Shown here piece after piece: positions 27,325 to 36,247 of a stretch of 64,000 nucleotides of DNA; positions within the stretch are counted from its first letter, which is position 1; each line of letters starts with the position of its first letter. This DNA comes from Gammaproteobacteria bacterium. Its GTDB lineage: Bacteria; Pseudomonadota; Gammaproteobacteria; HyVt-429. Location of the stretch: NCBI GenBank assembly GCA_013152415.1, contig JAADGI010000009.1, positions 47,101-111,100 on the forward strand, given 5' to 3'. A program made the position numbers and the translations under genes. Below the pieces are notes generated by a model, which worked only from the letters and a program-made list of their open reading frames with translations, did not search any database and was not told where the DNA came from.

Positions 27325-28440
27325 GTGGTTCCTCGACATCGTACCCCATCTATCTGGCTGCCGCCGGATGATGCCTTGGTAGAAGCCGGTGCCGGTGGTG
27401 AACGTTTGGTGGCAATGATCCGTCTGGGTTACTACCTGACGATGTCTTTGGTGCCCATCTCCATGTTGTTGGTGACGCCCAACGCTCCCCCGGAAAGTTG
27501 GATCTCTTTTTACTGGGGTATTTTTTCTGTACTACTGAGTCTGGGGTTGCTGTGGGCCGCACATCGCAGGGTTTATATATGGGGCCTGAAATATCTGACT
27601 TTCCTCTACGATATCCTGGTTATTACCGCAATCATTGTGATGGTGGCGGTGACAGGTCGTCCTGTAGTTGCGGCAAACAGTCAAATTATCTGGGCAGTCT
27701 ATTTGTTGATCATTGTTATGACCAGCGTGCGCTTCGATCTTCGGGTGTGTCTGTTTACAGGGTTTGCCTGCATCCTTGCCTATAGTGCAGCGGTGGCCTG
27801 GATTGCTTCAACCTGGGACTTACGTGCCTATGCCAGTTCCGGTTATGCCAATTTTAGCTGGACCATACAGTCGGGTCGACTTATTATGATGTTGGTCGCC
27901 ACTGCGTTGAGCATAGGCATCATCGTGCGTTGCCGTCGTTTGATTTTTGTTTCCGGAACGGATCGTTTGACGGGCATCGGTAATCGTACCTATTTTGATG
28001 AGCAAATCAGCGCCGAAATATCCCGTACCAATCGCCGGGGTGGTGTGATGTCGCTGGGGTTTTTAGATTTGGATCATTTTAAACACTTTAATGACAAATG
28101 GGGCCATTCTTTTGGTGACGATGTCCTCTGTGCTTTCGCCAAAGTATTAGAAAAAGAAAGTAGAGCTGAGGATGTTATTGCCCGCTGGGGAGGTGAAGAG
28201 TTTGTGCTACTCATGCCCGGAACAAAAAAGGAAGAGGCAGGACGGCATTTGGAACGTATTAAAGAGGCGTTGGCCCGAGTGCAGCTTAAGGGAGTGGGTG
28301 ATATGCGCTTGACCTTAAGCGGTGGGGTGGCGGAATACCCCAAAGACGGTGATCAGGCTAAGGCCGTTATTGCGGTGGCCGACCATCGTATGTTACTGGC
28401 CAAATATAAGGGACGTGACCAGATTGTATTGGCGTCTTGA
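27325..28440 (+). CDS. Membrane-bound diguanylate cyclase
   Basis: A 371-residue protein with six predicted membrane segments (residues about 33-205) and a C-terminal GGDEF domain. The active site is RWGGEEF, preceded by TDRLTGIGNRTYFDEQ and FLDLDHFKHFNDKWGHSFGD, so cyclase activity (two GTP to c-di-GMP) is expected. No RxxD inhibitory site is obvious five residues upstream of the active site. The start is a GTG at 27325 with a weak ribosome-binding site; ATG 27415 is an alternative. It is monocistronic between livF and DUF3617. Confidence 0.9.
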   Translation: MVPRHRTPSIWLPPDDALVEAGAGGERLVAMIRLGYYLTMSLVPISMLLVTPNAPPESWISFYWGIFSVLLSLGLLWAAHRRVYIWGLKYLTFLYDILVITAIIVMVAVTGRPVVAANSQIIWAVYLLIIVMTSVRFDLRVCLFTGFACILAYSAAVAWIASTWDLRAYASSGYANFSWTIQSGRLIMMLVATALSIGIIVRCRRLIFVSGTDRLTGIGNRTYFDEQISAEISRTNRRGGVMSLGFLDLDHFKHFNDKWGHSFGDDVLCAFAKVLEKESRAEDVIARWGGEEFVLLMPGTKKEEAGRHLERIKEALARVQLKGVGDMRLTLSGGVAEYPKDGDQAKAVIAVADHRMLLAKYKGRDQIVLAS

Positions 28441-28673
28441 CCACTAACGGTTTTTCCTGATGATATTGGTATAAATTCCTTATAAAATAGTTTGGGTGTT
28501 TTGGCACAATTTATGAAAAGACGAATTCTTGTATGTTAAAATCCTAATGATTCAGTATCCTGGTATAGGTTTTCCATTATCATCCATTAAGGGGTGTTGT
28601 TTTGCTGTTATTTTAGTGGCCAAGAGTACCGGGCCCTAGCCAGCTAATTAACTTGAGTAACCGGAGCAAGAGT

Positions 28674-29114
28674 ATGAAACGATCGACTAATAGAGCAGTA
28701 TCCACTTTGGCGGGGTCAGGCATGTGGTTGATGTCAGCCTGGGTAATGGCTGCCGCACAGATAGACATGGAGCCGGGTGAGTGGGAGACTATTGCAGTGA
28801 TCAGCTCCTCAAGTATGCCCATGCAGATGCCGCCCAGCACTACCCGACGTTGTGTGACCAAAGAAGACTTGGTACCGCCTACAAATAATCCCGGCAAGGA
28901 CTGTAAGGTAGTCGACAAAGAGATCAAGAAGGGTGCCTTTCATTGGACGGTTGTGTGTCCTAACCAGGGAGGTGGCAAGAGCACCATGGTCGGTATGATC
29001 CATTACACCGGCACCACCATGACCGGTAAAATGGACATGCAGATGAATATGGCAGGTAATACGATAAATATGACTTACAACCTCAAGGGGAAGCGCCTGG
29101 GTGATTGTAAGTAG
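28674..29114 (+). CDS. DUF3617 secreted protein
   Basis: A 146-residue exported protein. A signal peptide (MKRSTNRAVSTLAGSGMWLM...VMAAAQ) precedes MEPGEWETIAVIS, RRCVTKEDL and CKVVDKEIKKGAFHWTVVC, the pattern of DUF3617, with four conserved cysteines. The function is unknown; the family is periplasmic. ATG 28674 has GGAG upstream, better than an in-frame TTG at 28653. Confidence 0.85.
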   Translation: MKRSTNRAVSTLAGSGMWLMSAWVMAAAQIDMEPGEWETIAVISSSSMPMQMPPSTTRRCVTKEDLVPPTNNPGKDCKVVDKEIKKGAFHWTVVCPNQGGGKSTMVGMIHYTGTTMTGKMDMQMNMAGNTINMTYNLKGKRLGDCK

Positions 29115-29229
29115 ATCCCATTTTTGGTTTCGGTTGTATGGTCGTTAATGGTGATACCCGACGGGTGATACGATGCATTAAAGGGTAGGCGGTTATTAAC
29201 GGCCCACAACAGAGAAAGAGGAATCGCCT

Positions 29230-29559
29230 GTGGCCTATGATGAAGGGCTGGCCCAGCGGCTGCGGGAGTGCCTGGATCAGTTCCCCTGTGTAGACGAAAA
29301 GAAGATGTTTGGCGGACTGGCCTTTATGGTCAATGGCAATATGAGTGTGGGCATCGTGAAGACACGACTCATAGTACGGGTGGGACCGGATGGATACGAA
29401 CAGGCGCTGACACAACCCCATGCGCGTGAAATGGACTTTACCGGCAGGCCCATGACAGGATTTGTCTATGTGGATGAGCAGGGTTTCGAGTCTGACCAGG
29501 ACCTCGAAGTCTGGATAGGCCGTGCCTTGGAATTTAATAAGACACTGCCATTAAAGTAG
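29230..29559 (+). CDS. TfoX N-terminal domain protein
   Basis: A 109-residue protein consisting only of the TfoX_N domain (EKKMFGGLAFMVNGNMSVGI, MDFTGRPMTGFVYV). Full-length TfoX/Sxy controls natural competence with CRP; single-domain versions are common and of unknown role. The start is GTG at 29230, after AGAGAAAGAGGAA. A hairpin repeat begins 3 bases after the stop. Confidence 0.88.
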   Translation: MAYDEGLAQRLRECLDQFPCVDEKKMFGGLAFMVNGNMSVGIVKTRLIVRVGPDGYEQALTQPHAREMDFTGRPMTGFVYVDEQGFESDQDLEVWIGRALEFNKTLPLK

Positions 29560-29561
29560 TA

Positions 29562-29626
29562 GGCACTTCTACTAATTGACAGCCCCTTCTACCCCACGAG
29601 GGGGCTATCAATTAATAGAAGTACCC
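29562..29626. repeat. Short MITE-like hairpin element (copy A)
   Basis: This 65-base sequence forms a stem of about 25 base pairs with three mismatches: left GGCACTTCTACTAATTGACA plus GCCCC, right GGGGGC plus TATCAATTAATAGAAGTACC. The loop includes ACCCCACGAG. Related ends occur at 35321-35345 and at 52902-53065. It may also act as a transcription terminator for the TfoX-like gene. Confidence 0.8.
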
Positions 29627-29664
29627 AGATGTATCTTGGTGCTATAAATTGAGTGAGTCTGATC

Positions 29665-30075
29665 ATGGCAAGAGAACCCGGCCCCACCAAACCCAAGGGC
29701 AATAAAATGGATACCACCAGGCTGGACAAGCTGGTGGCCTCGGCCCGTAACAGTGCCGACACCCGCATGAAGGGCTATCGAGAGCGGTCTTTGAGTTTGC
29801 ATCCCCATGTCTGTGCCCGTTGTGGCCGTGAATTTGACCGCGAGAATCTTCACGAGTTGACCGTCCACCATAAAGATCACAATCACGACAACAATCCACC
29901 GGATGGCAGTAACTGGGAAAACCTGTGCCTGTATTGCCATGACTGGGAGCACCAAAAGTATACGCACTTGATTGCAGGTGAGTTTGCGGATTTTGGAGTG
30001 ACCAAGGAAAAACCCAAGGCCGCCACTCACAACCCCTTTGCCAGTCTTGGAAAGATGCTGGATAAAAAGAAGTAA
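29665..30075 (+). CDS. YajD-like HNH nuclease family protein
   Basis: A 136-residue protein with an HNH zinc-finger core: CARCGREFDRENLHELTVHHKDH ... NPPDGSNWENLCLYCHDWEH, closely resembling YajD. The HH and N positions and the two CxxC pairs for zinc are present. A nuclease activity is expected from the family, but the physiological role is not known. ATG 29665 was chosen over an upstream in-frame GTG for family length. Confidence 0.9.
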   Translation: MAREPGPTKPKGNKMDTTRLDKLVASARNSADTRMKGYRERSLSLHPHVCARCGREFDRENLHELTVHHKDHNHDNNPPDGSNWENLCLYCHDWEHQKYTHLIAGEFADFGVTKEKPKAATHNPFASLGKMLDKKK

Positions 30076-30110
30076 GGTGCCTTTATCAGGGCACTTGGGG
30101 CGAACAAAAG

Positions 30111-30533
30111 ATGCTAAAAATATCCCATAATGTTGTCCTTGAAGATAAGGAAATAGAAATCAATGCCATCCGTGCCCAAGGGGCCGGGGGACAGAATGTC
30201 AACAAAGTGGCTTCTGCGGTACACCTGCGTTTTGACATCGGTGCCTCATCCTTGCCCGATTTTTATAAAATACGTTTATTGAAATTGCATGACCGGCGCA
30301 TCAATAAAGACGGCATTATCGTCATAAAAGCCCAGCAATACCGCAACCAAGAAAAGAATAAGCTGGTGGCATTGGCGCGATTACAAGAATTGATAAAAAC
30401 GGTTGCCATCACCCAGAAAAAACGTCGGCCTACCCGACCTACTCGGGGCTCCCAGATTAAACGTATGGACAGCAAAACCCGACGGGGCCGGGATAAGCAA
30501 TTACGAAAAAGGCCCGGTAGCGAAGAGGGTTAG
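30111..30533 (+). CDS. arfB: Alternative ribosome-rescue factor ArfB
   Basis: A 140-residue ArfB (YaeJ) protein. It has the release-factor GGQ motif (RAQGAGGQNVNK, about 20-32) that hydrolyses peptidyl-tRNA, and a basic C-terminal tail (KKRRPTRPTRGSQIKRMDSKTRRGRDKQLRKR) that inserts in the empty mRNA channel of ribosomes stalled without a stop codon. It follows the YajD-like gene by 35 bases on the same strand and may be cotranscribed. Confidence 0.95.
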   Translation: MLKISHNVVLEDKEIEINAIRAQGAGGQNVNKVASAVHLRFDIGASSLPDFYKIRLLKLHDRRINKDGIIVIKAQQYRNQEKNKLVALARLQELIKTVAITQKKRRPTRPTRGSQIKRMDSKTRRGRDKQLRKRPGSEEG

Positions 30534-30585
30534 GACAGGCCAAGCAAGTACCCTTCTGATCTTATCCCAACTAAACATTACTTAT

Positions 30586-30879
30586 TCATTTATCAGTACG
30601 TTGCGGCGGAACTGTATCCGGGACCGGCGGGGTACAATTTAGAGACTCGGTATTGCTGACGTCCTCAGAAATTGAATCAGTATTGCAATTAGCAGAGGTA
30701 GGTTGCAAAGAACCCTTTACCTGCTGGGTATGGGCCATAGCGCCCTCCGGCTCGGTGCCACGTAACTTGAACCAGTTGGCCGCTTCTACGGTACTGGTAC
30801 TGCCGAGTGCGATGGTCGCGGCAATAACGGCAGCCGAGAGCCGGTTCAACCTGGGGATAGAACGACTGTTCTTGTTCAT
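30586..30879 (-). CDS. Small secreted protein, possibly a truncated porin start
   Basis: A 97-residue protein with a clear signal peptide (LSAAVIAATIALGSTSTVEA) and a strong ribosome-binding site (AGGAGG eight bases before the ATG at 30879), so it is probably translated. The segment NWFKLRGTEPEGAMAHTQQVKGSLQP recalls the mature start of some gammaproteobacterial porin-like proteins, but the remainder is polar and short, with no barrel. It could be a porin truncated by mutation or a separate small protein. No function is assigned. Confidence 0.55.
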   Translation of the reverse strand: MNKNSRSIPRLNRLSAAVIAATIALGSTSTVEAANWFKLRGTEPEGAMAHTQQVKGSLQPTSANCNTDSISEDVSNTESLNCTPPVPDTVPPQRTDK

Positions 30880-31199
30880 TAATCCATCCTCCTATGAAGG
30901 TACGCCTATTCAACAAATCGATGGGCAACCGCCACCGTGGTGCCAAAACATTCCCACCTATCACCATAGGCCTGTACCAACATCGGCGCAAGAATCAGAA
31001 GGCTCGCAAATACCCCACGCCCATGAATCGCCTGATCTCGCCAGCGAAAAAAGGGGGGTGTCCTCCCTAATGTGTTAGAGTCCGTCGTCAATAGCCGAAT
31101 AAATCGCCTTAATATTATAAATTACAACGGGCCATAATGAAGCCCCATCAAGAAGGCGACCAACAACAAAAAGTACTTGCGCAGCCGGGAGGGCACAGC

Positions 31200-32840
31200 A
31201 TGGCTTCACATAAAATCATGACATTTTTTTTTGGTGTCATATTAGCGCTATCGGTCCCCTGGATTGTCCACGCAGACCAGCCCCCCGCACCCCAAAGCCC
31301 GATAGTCATCAACAGTAACATGCTGGGGTTCGGTGGCCCCCTTTCAGTATCGGCTCAGTACAGCGACCGCTTCGGGACCTCTATTCGGGGGGAATACACC
31401 CAAACCCTCGGCGCCAACAACGCCTTTTCCCTGGGCCTGGAGTTAGGCAGCGATAATCAACGTCTGGGGGCCACCTTTGCCCATGCCTTCGACAAACATC
31501 AGCGGATCAAGGCGACCATTGAGCATCTACGTCAAGGCACGGAATTTCAATTTAGCTCTGGCAAGGTCGATGAAACCCTCACCCAGAACGCCCTGGGGTT
31601 CAGTTACCAGTACACTGGCCTGGATGGACCACTAAACGATATCCACTTCAACCTCTACTATGCCGATACGGATGGCAAGGCCCTGGCAGATCTACGTTTC
31701 AGCACTGAAACCGAATCTCGTTTTGTATTGTTTAACAACCAACGCAATATTGCCGGCAGTGAGACCATGGGGGCCAGCGTCGGTGGCAGTGTAACGCCCT
31801 GGCAAAATGGGCGGGTTATTTTTGATCTGTACTATGATGATGTGGACTACGACACTTGGTATATCGCCGACCAGGACCGGGATGGCCTGGGTGCATCATT
31901 GGCCCTGGAGCAAAATCTTAGCAGCAATCTACGTCTAAACATGTTGGCCAGCTCCCAACAAACCTACAATCAATACCGTGTGGGCCTGGCCCGAAAGATT
32001 ATGAGAAACAACGCACGCCCCCTCACCCTCGAGCTATCGGGCACCCATATCGAGGGCCGCAATAGCCTCGCCGATGATGACCGCATCAGCCTGGGTGTGC
32101 GCTTAGGTTGGGGCCGGGGCGCAAAGAGCACGAATAATGCCGCCTTGTCATTGGGCAACTGGACGGCGAAACCGGCTGTTTATATCCCCCAAGTGCTGGC
32201 CATTGTCGACGAGAAGACCGCCGCCCTGGTGGAGGTCAATAAGACCATGATTCCTTCGGGTTCAACCATCGCTGCCAGTAATGGTACGGTTACTGTGTCT
32301 GGACTGGAGCCCCTGGCAACCAGTCCCATACTGTCGGTCACCCGCAACGGCGTCGCCATCGGTATCAACCCGGCTCAGTTTTCGATAGCGGGTAATGCGC
32401 TACTGGTACACTCTCTTAACCTGAATCCCCCGGCAACCTACGTGGTTAAGTTGAAGGAGACCGATAGTGACAACACCTTTGTCACTATCGTCACCACAGT
32501 GGGCAGCGTCAGCGTGAACAGTATCACCATCGACAGTAATAACTCGACTGTGCCACCCCAAGTGCCGCCTACTGTGAGCCTGTCAAATTTTGACGACGGC
32601 GGCTGTGACTTTTTTAGCTTCGATGCGACCTATGCCGATACCGATGGCACGGTAGTGGACTTAAAGGTGTTCCGTAACGGAACGCTTATTCAAACCATCA
32701 CGGTGAATGCCGCCAACGGTACCGAAAATGTGCGCGTATCGCCTTCTAATGGAGACGTGATCACGGTCATCGCCACCGACAATGACGGCAACGAGAGCAC
32801 CGTGGCGACACATACCATCGTCACCAATTGCGGAACTTGA
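31200..32840 (+). CDS. Predicted outer-membrane beta-barrel protein with Ig-like tail
   Basis: A 546-residue exported protein. A signal peptide (MTFFFGVILALSVPWIVHA) is followed by about 300 residues of alternating amphipathic strands (FGTSIRGEYTQTLGANNAFSLGLELG, FNLYYADTDG, VIFDLYYDD), suggesting a beta-barrel. The last 200 residues look like one or two Ig-like domains (PPTVSLSNFDDGGCDFFSF ... VITVIATDNDGNESTVATH), with two cysteines that could pair. ATG 31200 has GGAGGG upstream. The order barrel then Ig-like passenger recalls inverse autotransporters, but I cannot confirm this. The 320-base gap to the left holds only the promoter region of the divergent small gene. Confidence 0.7.
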   Translation: MASHKIMTFFFGVILALSVPWIVHADQPPAPQSPIVINSNMLGFGGPLSVSAQYSDRFGTSIRGEYTQTLGANNAFSLGLELGSDNQRLGATFAHAFDKHQRIKATIEHLRQGTEFQFSSGKVDETLTQNALGFSYQYTGLDGPLNDIHFNLYYADTDGKALADLRFSTETESRFVLFNNQRNIAGSETMGASVGGSVTPWQNGRVIFDLYYDDVDYDTWYIADQDRDGLGASLALEQNLSSNLRLNMLASSQQTYNQYRVGLARKIMRNNARPLTLELSGTHIEGRNSLADDDRISLGVRLGWGRGAKSTNNAALSLGNWTAKPAVYIPQVLAIVDEKTAALVEVNKTMIPSGSTIAASNGTVTVSGLEPLATSPILSVTRNGVAIGINPAQFSIAGNALLVHSLNLNPPATYVVKLKETDSDNTFVTIVTTVGSVSVNSITIDSNNSTVPPQVPPTVSLSNFDDGGCDFFSFDATYADTDGTVVDLKVFRNGTLIQTITVNAANGTENVRVSPSNGDVITVIATDNDGNESTVATHTIVTNCGT

Positions 32841-32892
32841 ATTAGGCGCCCCTCTCGGCAAACAAGGTTTGTGGCGGACTCTGGGTTTTCGG

Positions 32893-33125
32893 CCCACATC
32901 CTGTAGCAGGCTGGTGTGGGTCCTTTATTCCCCGATATTCGGGGACAGAGCGGTCAGGTCCAGACAGGCCATGTTTGCCTTATGCCCATACCCTAAGGCC
33001 CACTAAAAAAGGGCGCCCATAGAATGACTTGACCTCACCAAATTAAATCGATAACGTCTAAAACGTTATTGTGGTATCCCTCTCAACAAAAATAGCGAGG
33101 AAATACACCACAATTCAATTTTTTT
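32893..33125 (+). other. Hairpin-rich intergenic region with a terminator-like end
   Basis: The gap 32841-33155 has no gene but several dyads: CCCACA/TGTGGG (32893-32920), CCCCGA/TCGGGG with a TAT loop (32930-32944), ATAACGT/ACGTTAT (33051-33069) and ATTGTGGT/ACCACAAT (33068-33114), the last followed by a T-run (33119-33125). The last two overlap and cannot form together. It may be the 3' UTR and terminator of the barrel gene or a small RNA. Confidence 0.4.
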
Positions 33126-33155
33126 GTCAGAGGGAAGGCATAAATAAGAATCGAC

Positions 33156-33707
33156 ATGAGTAAGGCCAAAGATAATAAAGCACTTTCACCAGACAACGGC
33201 TTGTTGGCGCAGGAACTCGCCCTGTTCATGGACATTTCCAGTGGAGAATTAAAGCTGGCTATGGGCGATGCAGCTGGGACAATGCGTCAACTCACCCAGA
33301 CTTTTATGACGATGGTCACCGATGTCCAGGAGATAAAAATCCTCGCCGAAGTGCTGAACAAAAAATCTTCGGCAAATACTGGAGCGAATGAAATCATCGC
33401 CGCCTGTGACAAATACCTGGACAAGGTACAGGCGGGTACAGTGGGATTTCAGTTCTATGACAAGCTGACCCAGCGACTGCGGCACACTTCAAAAAGCATG
33501 CAGCAGGTCAAGGATATATTGCATGCCCCAGATCAACTCAATGATGAATCCGTATGGCAGGCGTTTAAAGACGATATTCACCAACGCTACAACACGGAAG
33601 AAGATCGAAAACTATATCAGGCCATCATTAAAGGTCTGTCCATTGATGAAGCACTCAGCAAGGCTTCAAAACAGAGCAAAAAGAAAAAAGATATCGAACT
33701 ATTTTGA
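33156..33707 (+). CDS. Helical hypothetical protein, possibly CheZ-like
   Basis: A 183-residue, largely helical cytoplasmic protein with a lysine-rich C-terminus (SKASKQSKKKKDIELF). The segment FQFYDKLTQRLRHTSKSMQQVKD resembles the FQD-x-xxQ stretch of CheZ-type phosphatases in that an acidic and glutamine residue face one helix side, but the similarity is short. I do not recognise a firm family. It is monocistronic. The 320 bases after it (33708-34027) contain only a weak ATCGAAT/ATTCGAT hairpin at 33724-33740 and no gene. Confidence 0.65.
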   Translation: MSKAKDNKALSPDNGLLAQELALFMDISSGELKLAMGDAAGTMRQLTQTFMTMVTDVQEIKILAEVLNKKSSANTGANEIIAACDKYLDKVQAGTVGFQFYDKLTQRLRHTSKSMQQVKDILHAPDQLNDESVWQAFKDDIHQRYNTEEDRKLYQAIIKGLSIDEALSKASKQSKKKKDIELF

Positions 33708-34027
33708 TGCTAAAAACAGCAAGGATCGAATAAAATTCGATTGAACTGACCTTTTTATGCATCGAGCATACAAGTCGCCTTGCAATGTAGCTTCTCCCAA
33801 CCTATGGTCATCGGGGCTTTATCGCCACCCGATATGCCACCGAATATTTTTATATAGTAAAGCTTGTCCCGCGCCTCAAGTAAGAATTGAGTTAATACCA
33901 TAAAATTTTGCATTGTTTGGCAACGACCTGGGCACTTTAGCTAATCAATGCCCGTCGCAATCCAAAAAGCACATTCACTTAACCTGGCCAGATTAAATAG
34001 AGAAACCAAAGGATACAGACAACCCTA

Positions 34028-34882
34028 ATGAAATGGTCACACTTTATTATCCTTCAGGGCCTACTTATTATAATCGTAGGGAGCCTTGTCTATATCCATA
34101 AAGACCGGGTCGCTTTGATGAAGACCCCACCTGCATCATTGGCACAGTGGTACAAACCAGAAAATAAACGGCAAGTGTGGCTGCACAATATGTTTAAGCT
34201 GCGGCGCGAGATGCAGGCAGTAAGGTTTTATTCTGACAATAGCGACGCAGAACATCTGGAAAAATGGGTAACACTATTGAGTAAGCATTACCTGAAAGTG
34301 GGCGAGATGGTTCCAGAGTGGAATAAAAAACTGGATCTGGAGACAATTTCCACCTTACAGAAAAGCGCCCAAAACAATCACTATCAGAAGGTCTCTCGTG
34401 GCCTCGACGATCTAGACAAAAGCTGTAAATCTTGCCATACAGATTATCGAGCCATCACTGCCACAATGTACCGCGCCCCTGATTTTTCCTCGGTTGAGAT
34501 CAGCCCATCGATCTCATTAAAAAAGCACATGAAAGACCTGAGCAAACAGGTAAACCAGATTAAAATTGCATCCGAAGATGGCATGAAAGACCTTGCGCTA
34601 TCTTCCTTATTGGATCTCAAGAAAGGCATCAACACGCTAGGTGAAACCTGTTCGAGCTGTCATAAAAAGGATACGAGAATATATCCTGGCGGCACAATTA
34701 AAAAAGCAATAATCAGTCTGGAGAAAAGCCTAAGAACGGGTACGCTCAAAGATCAAGGAAAAAACCTGGGAACATTGGCTGTATTGGCCTGTGCCCGTTG
34801 CCACGGCACTCATCGTCTCTCTCATGACATCAGGAAGACATTTGTAGACAGACCAAGCTGGCTTGAACTGATAAAACATTGA
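34028..34882 (+). CDS. Membrane-anchored triheme c-type cytochrome
   Basis: A 284-residue protein with an uncleaved N-terminal membrane anchor (about residues 5-23) and three heme-binding CxxCH motifs: C133-KSCH, C208-SSCH and C255-ARCH. The first two each come at the end of a helical bundle, as in cytochrome c-prime (class II), while the third resembles an open multiheme loop. It is expected to be periplasmic and to take part in electron transfer or gas binding. It has no obvious redox partner gene nearby. Confidence 0.85.
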   Translation: MKWSHFIILQGLLIIIVGSLVYIHKDRVALMKTPPASLAQWYKPENKRQVWLHNMFKLRREMQAVRFYSDNSDAEHLEKWVTLLSKHYLKVGEMVPEWNKKLDLETISTLQKSAQNNHYQKVSRGLDDLDKSCKSCHTDYRAITATMYRAPDFSSVEISPSISLKKHMKDLSKQVNQIKIASEDGMKDLALSSLLDLKKGINTLGETCSSCHKKDTRIYPGGTIKKAIISLEKSLRTGTLKDQGKNLGTLAVLACARCHGTHRLSHDIRKTFVDRPSWLELIKH

Positions 34883-35008
34883 TAGATGATGGAGAAATTA
34901 TTATCACTGCCCTGATCCGACTTAATCTTGAGGTATAAAATATAAGGTATCACCGGGCAAACCACTAAGCTTTATGCATTGAATGGAAAGTTGAAAGGAA
35001 AGCGCTCA

Positions 35009-35266
35009 ATGAAAGACAACCACGATTTCAACAGGACAGTGAGAGCGGTTGAAGTCTTAAAGGAACCTGTTGAGCTTTACAAAATCCTGAAGTTCGAGGG
35101 TATGGTGCTTAGTGGCGGTGAAGCAAAATCTGTTATCGCTGAAGGCCTGGTTCTGGTAAATGCTAAGGTAGAAACCAGAAAACGCAAAAAGATTGTTTCA
35201 GGCGACATCGTAGAATATGGAAACAAAAGAATTCGCATTCACCTCAAACAACCAGGGGTAAATTGA
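35009..35266 (+). CDS. S4-domain RNA-binding protein (YbcJ-like)
   Basis: An 85-residue single S4 domain (LYKILKFEGMVLSGGEAKSVIAEGLVLVN ... ETRKRKKIVSGDIVEY), typical of the YbcJ/RqcP-like small S4 proteins that bind RNA or the ribosome. ATG 35009 has an AAAGGA upstream; an in-frame upstream start at 34979 is less likely. It is followed after 55 bases by a fragment of the MITE-like element. Confidence 0.9.
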   Translation: MKDNHDFNRTVRAVEVLKEPVELYKILKFEGMVLSGGEAKSVIAEGLVLVNAKVETRKRKKIVSGDIVEYGNKRIRIHLKQPGVN

Positions 35267-35320
35267 GCCCCACTCACCACAATCTCCTAAGAACAAATCC
35301 ACCCATAAATTTACTCATTT

Positions 35321-35345
35321 GGTAGCACTTCTAATTGATAGAGCC
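35321..35345. repeat. Solo end of the MITE-like element (copy B)
   Basis: GGTAGCACTTCTAATTGATA plus GAGCC matches one end of the element at 29562-29626 apart from a short deletion. The other half is missing; the sequence runs directly into the 3' end of the DUF1499 gene. Confidence 0.55.
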
Positions 35346-35355
35346 TTTTTTCCAG

Positions 35356-36111
35356 TTATCCCTGGCTGCGCTTTTTAAGGGCCGCTAAGAATGAACGTAC
35401 CCGATTTGCATTGGTTCCTCCATCACCACCCCCTCCAAAACGGGATGATGATCGCATATCTATCTGGCTTCTGCCTTTATCAATCTCCGTGATATAAATA
35501 ACAACATCATCGCTAAAACCAAACCAGAATGTCTTATCTGTTGCCTCGATACGCATTTCTTCACGGCTGGTTTCCCATAGATGCCATCCTTTCTCTCGGA
35601 TAATCTCGATTGAAAGATCAAGGGCCTTGTCCGCAGATATAGGTAAAACCAACGGCCTGATATCCGGATAAAATTCATCCTGCAGGGTCGCTACATCCAA
35701 GCCACCATAAGCTCGAGAATTGGGTGCGTACCAGAATTCAGGTGGGCTTTCTGTGTTCGTGGAAATATCCTGGATAGGTGGCGAGATTTGCTTGGCCTCT
35801 TTCCACGACTGCAGATACATGAGCATGGGCAGGATAATGCCTAAACCGAGTAGGCTAAAAATAAAACCACGACGCTTGCCACCGGGCCACGCCCCTACAA
35901 ACCCGGACAGACACAATACGGAAGCAATAATGCCCATGTAGGCAGACCACTTGGCAATGTTTACGGCAAACTCGAAACCCCACCAGCCAAAGCGACTGCC
36001 CAAAGGTCCAGACATCGCGGCAAGCAGAGATAAGATAATTAACCCGAAGCCAATAACAGCGGGTTTATAAACAGGTTTTTTTTCGATTGGATTATTCACT
36101 GCTATCAACAC
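35356..36111 (-). CDS. DUF1499 membrane protein
   Basis: A 251-residue protein with four hydrophobic segments in the first 105 residues and a C-terminal DUF1499 domain (EATDKTFWFGFSDDVVIYITEID ... IDMRSSSRFGGGGDGGTNANRVRSFL). The domain is of unknown function and often fused to or beside small membrane proteins. It is monocistronic on the minus strand. Confidence 0.88.
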   Translation of the reverse strand: MLIAVNNPIEKKPVYKPAVIGFGLIILSLLAAMSGPLGSRFGWWGFEFAVNIAKWSAYMGIIASVLCLSGFVGAWPGGKRRGFIFSLLGLGIILPMLMYLQSWKEAKQISPPIQDISTNTESPPEFWYAPNSRAYGGLDVATLQDEFYPDIRPLVLPISADKALDLSIEIIREKGWHLWETSREEMRIEATDKTFWFGFSDDVVIYITEIDKGRSQIDMRSSSRFGGGGDGGTNANRVRSFLAALKKRSQG

Positions 36112-36247
36112 AAAAGGTCCGGGCCTTGAAATATAGCATGCCCCGGCAAAATCGGCACAGAACCAATAAGGGCAAGCTCACAATTTATGGCTTTCACCTA
36201 TTGGCAACTGGATGGTGTCGCGTTATCCGGCAACCCACCTGGGCAAG

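Noticed and set aside
33708..34027. c-di-GMP (GEMM) riboswitch upstream of the cytochrome gene
   Set aside because: I looked for the GCAAACC and CAAAGCC landmarks and did not find them in the expected order.
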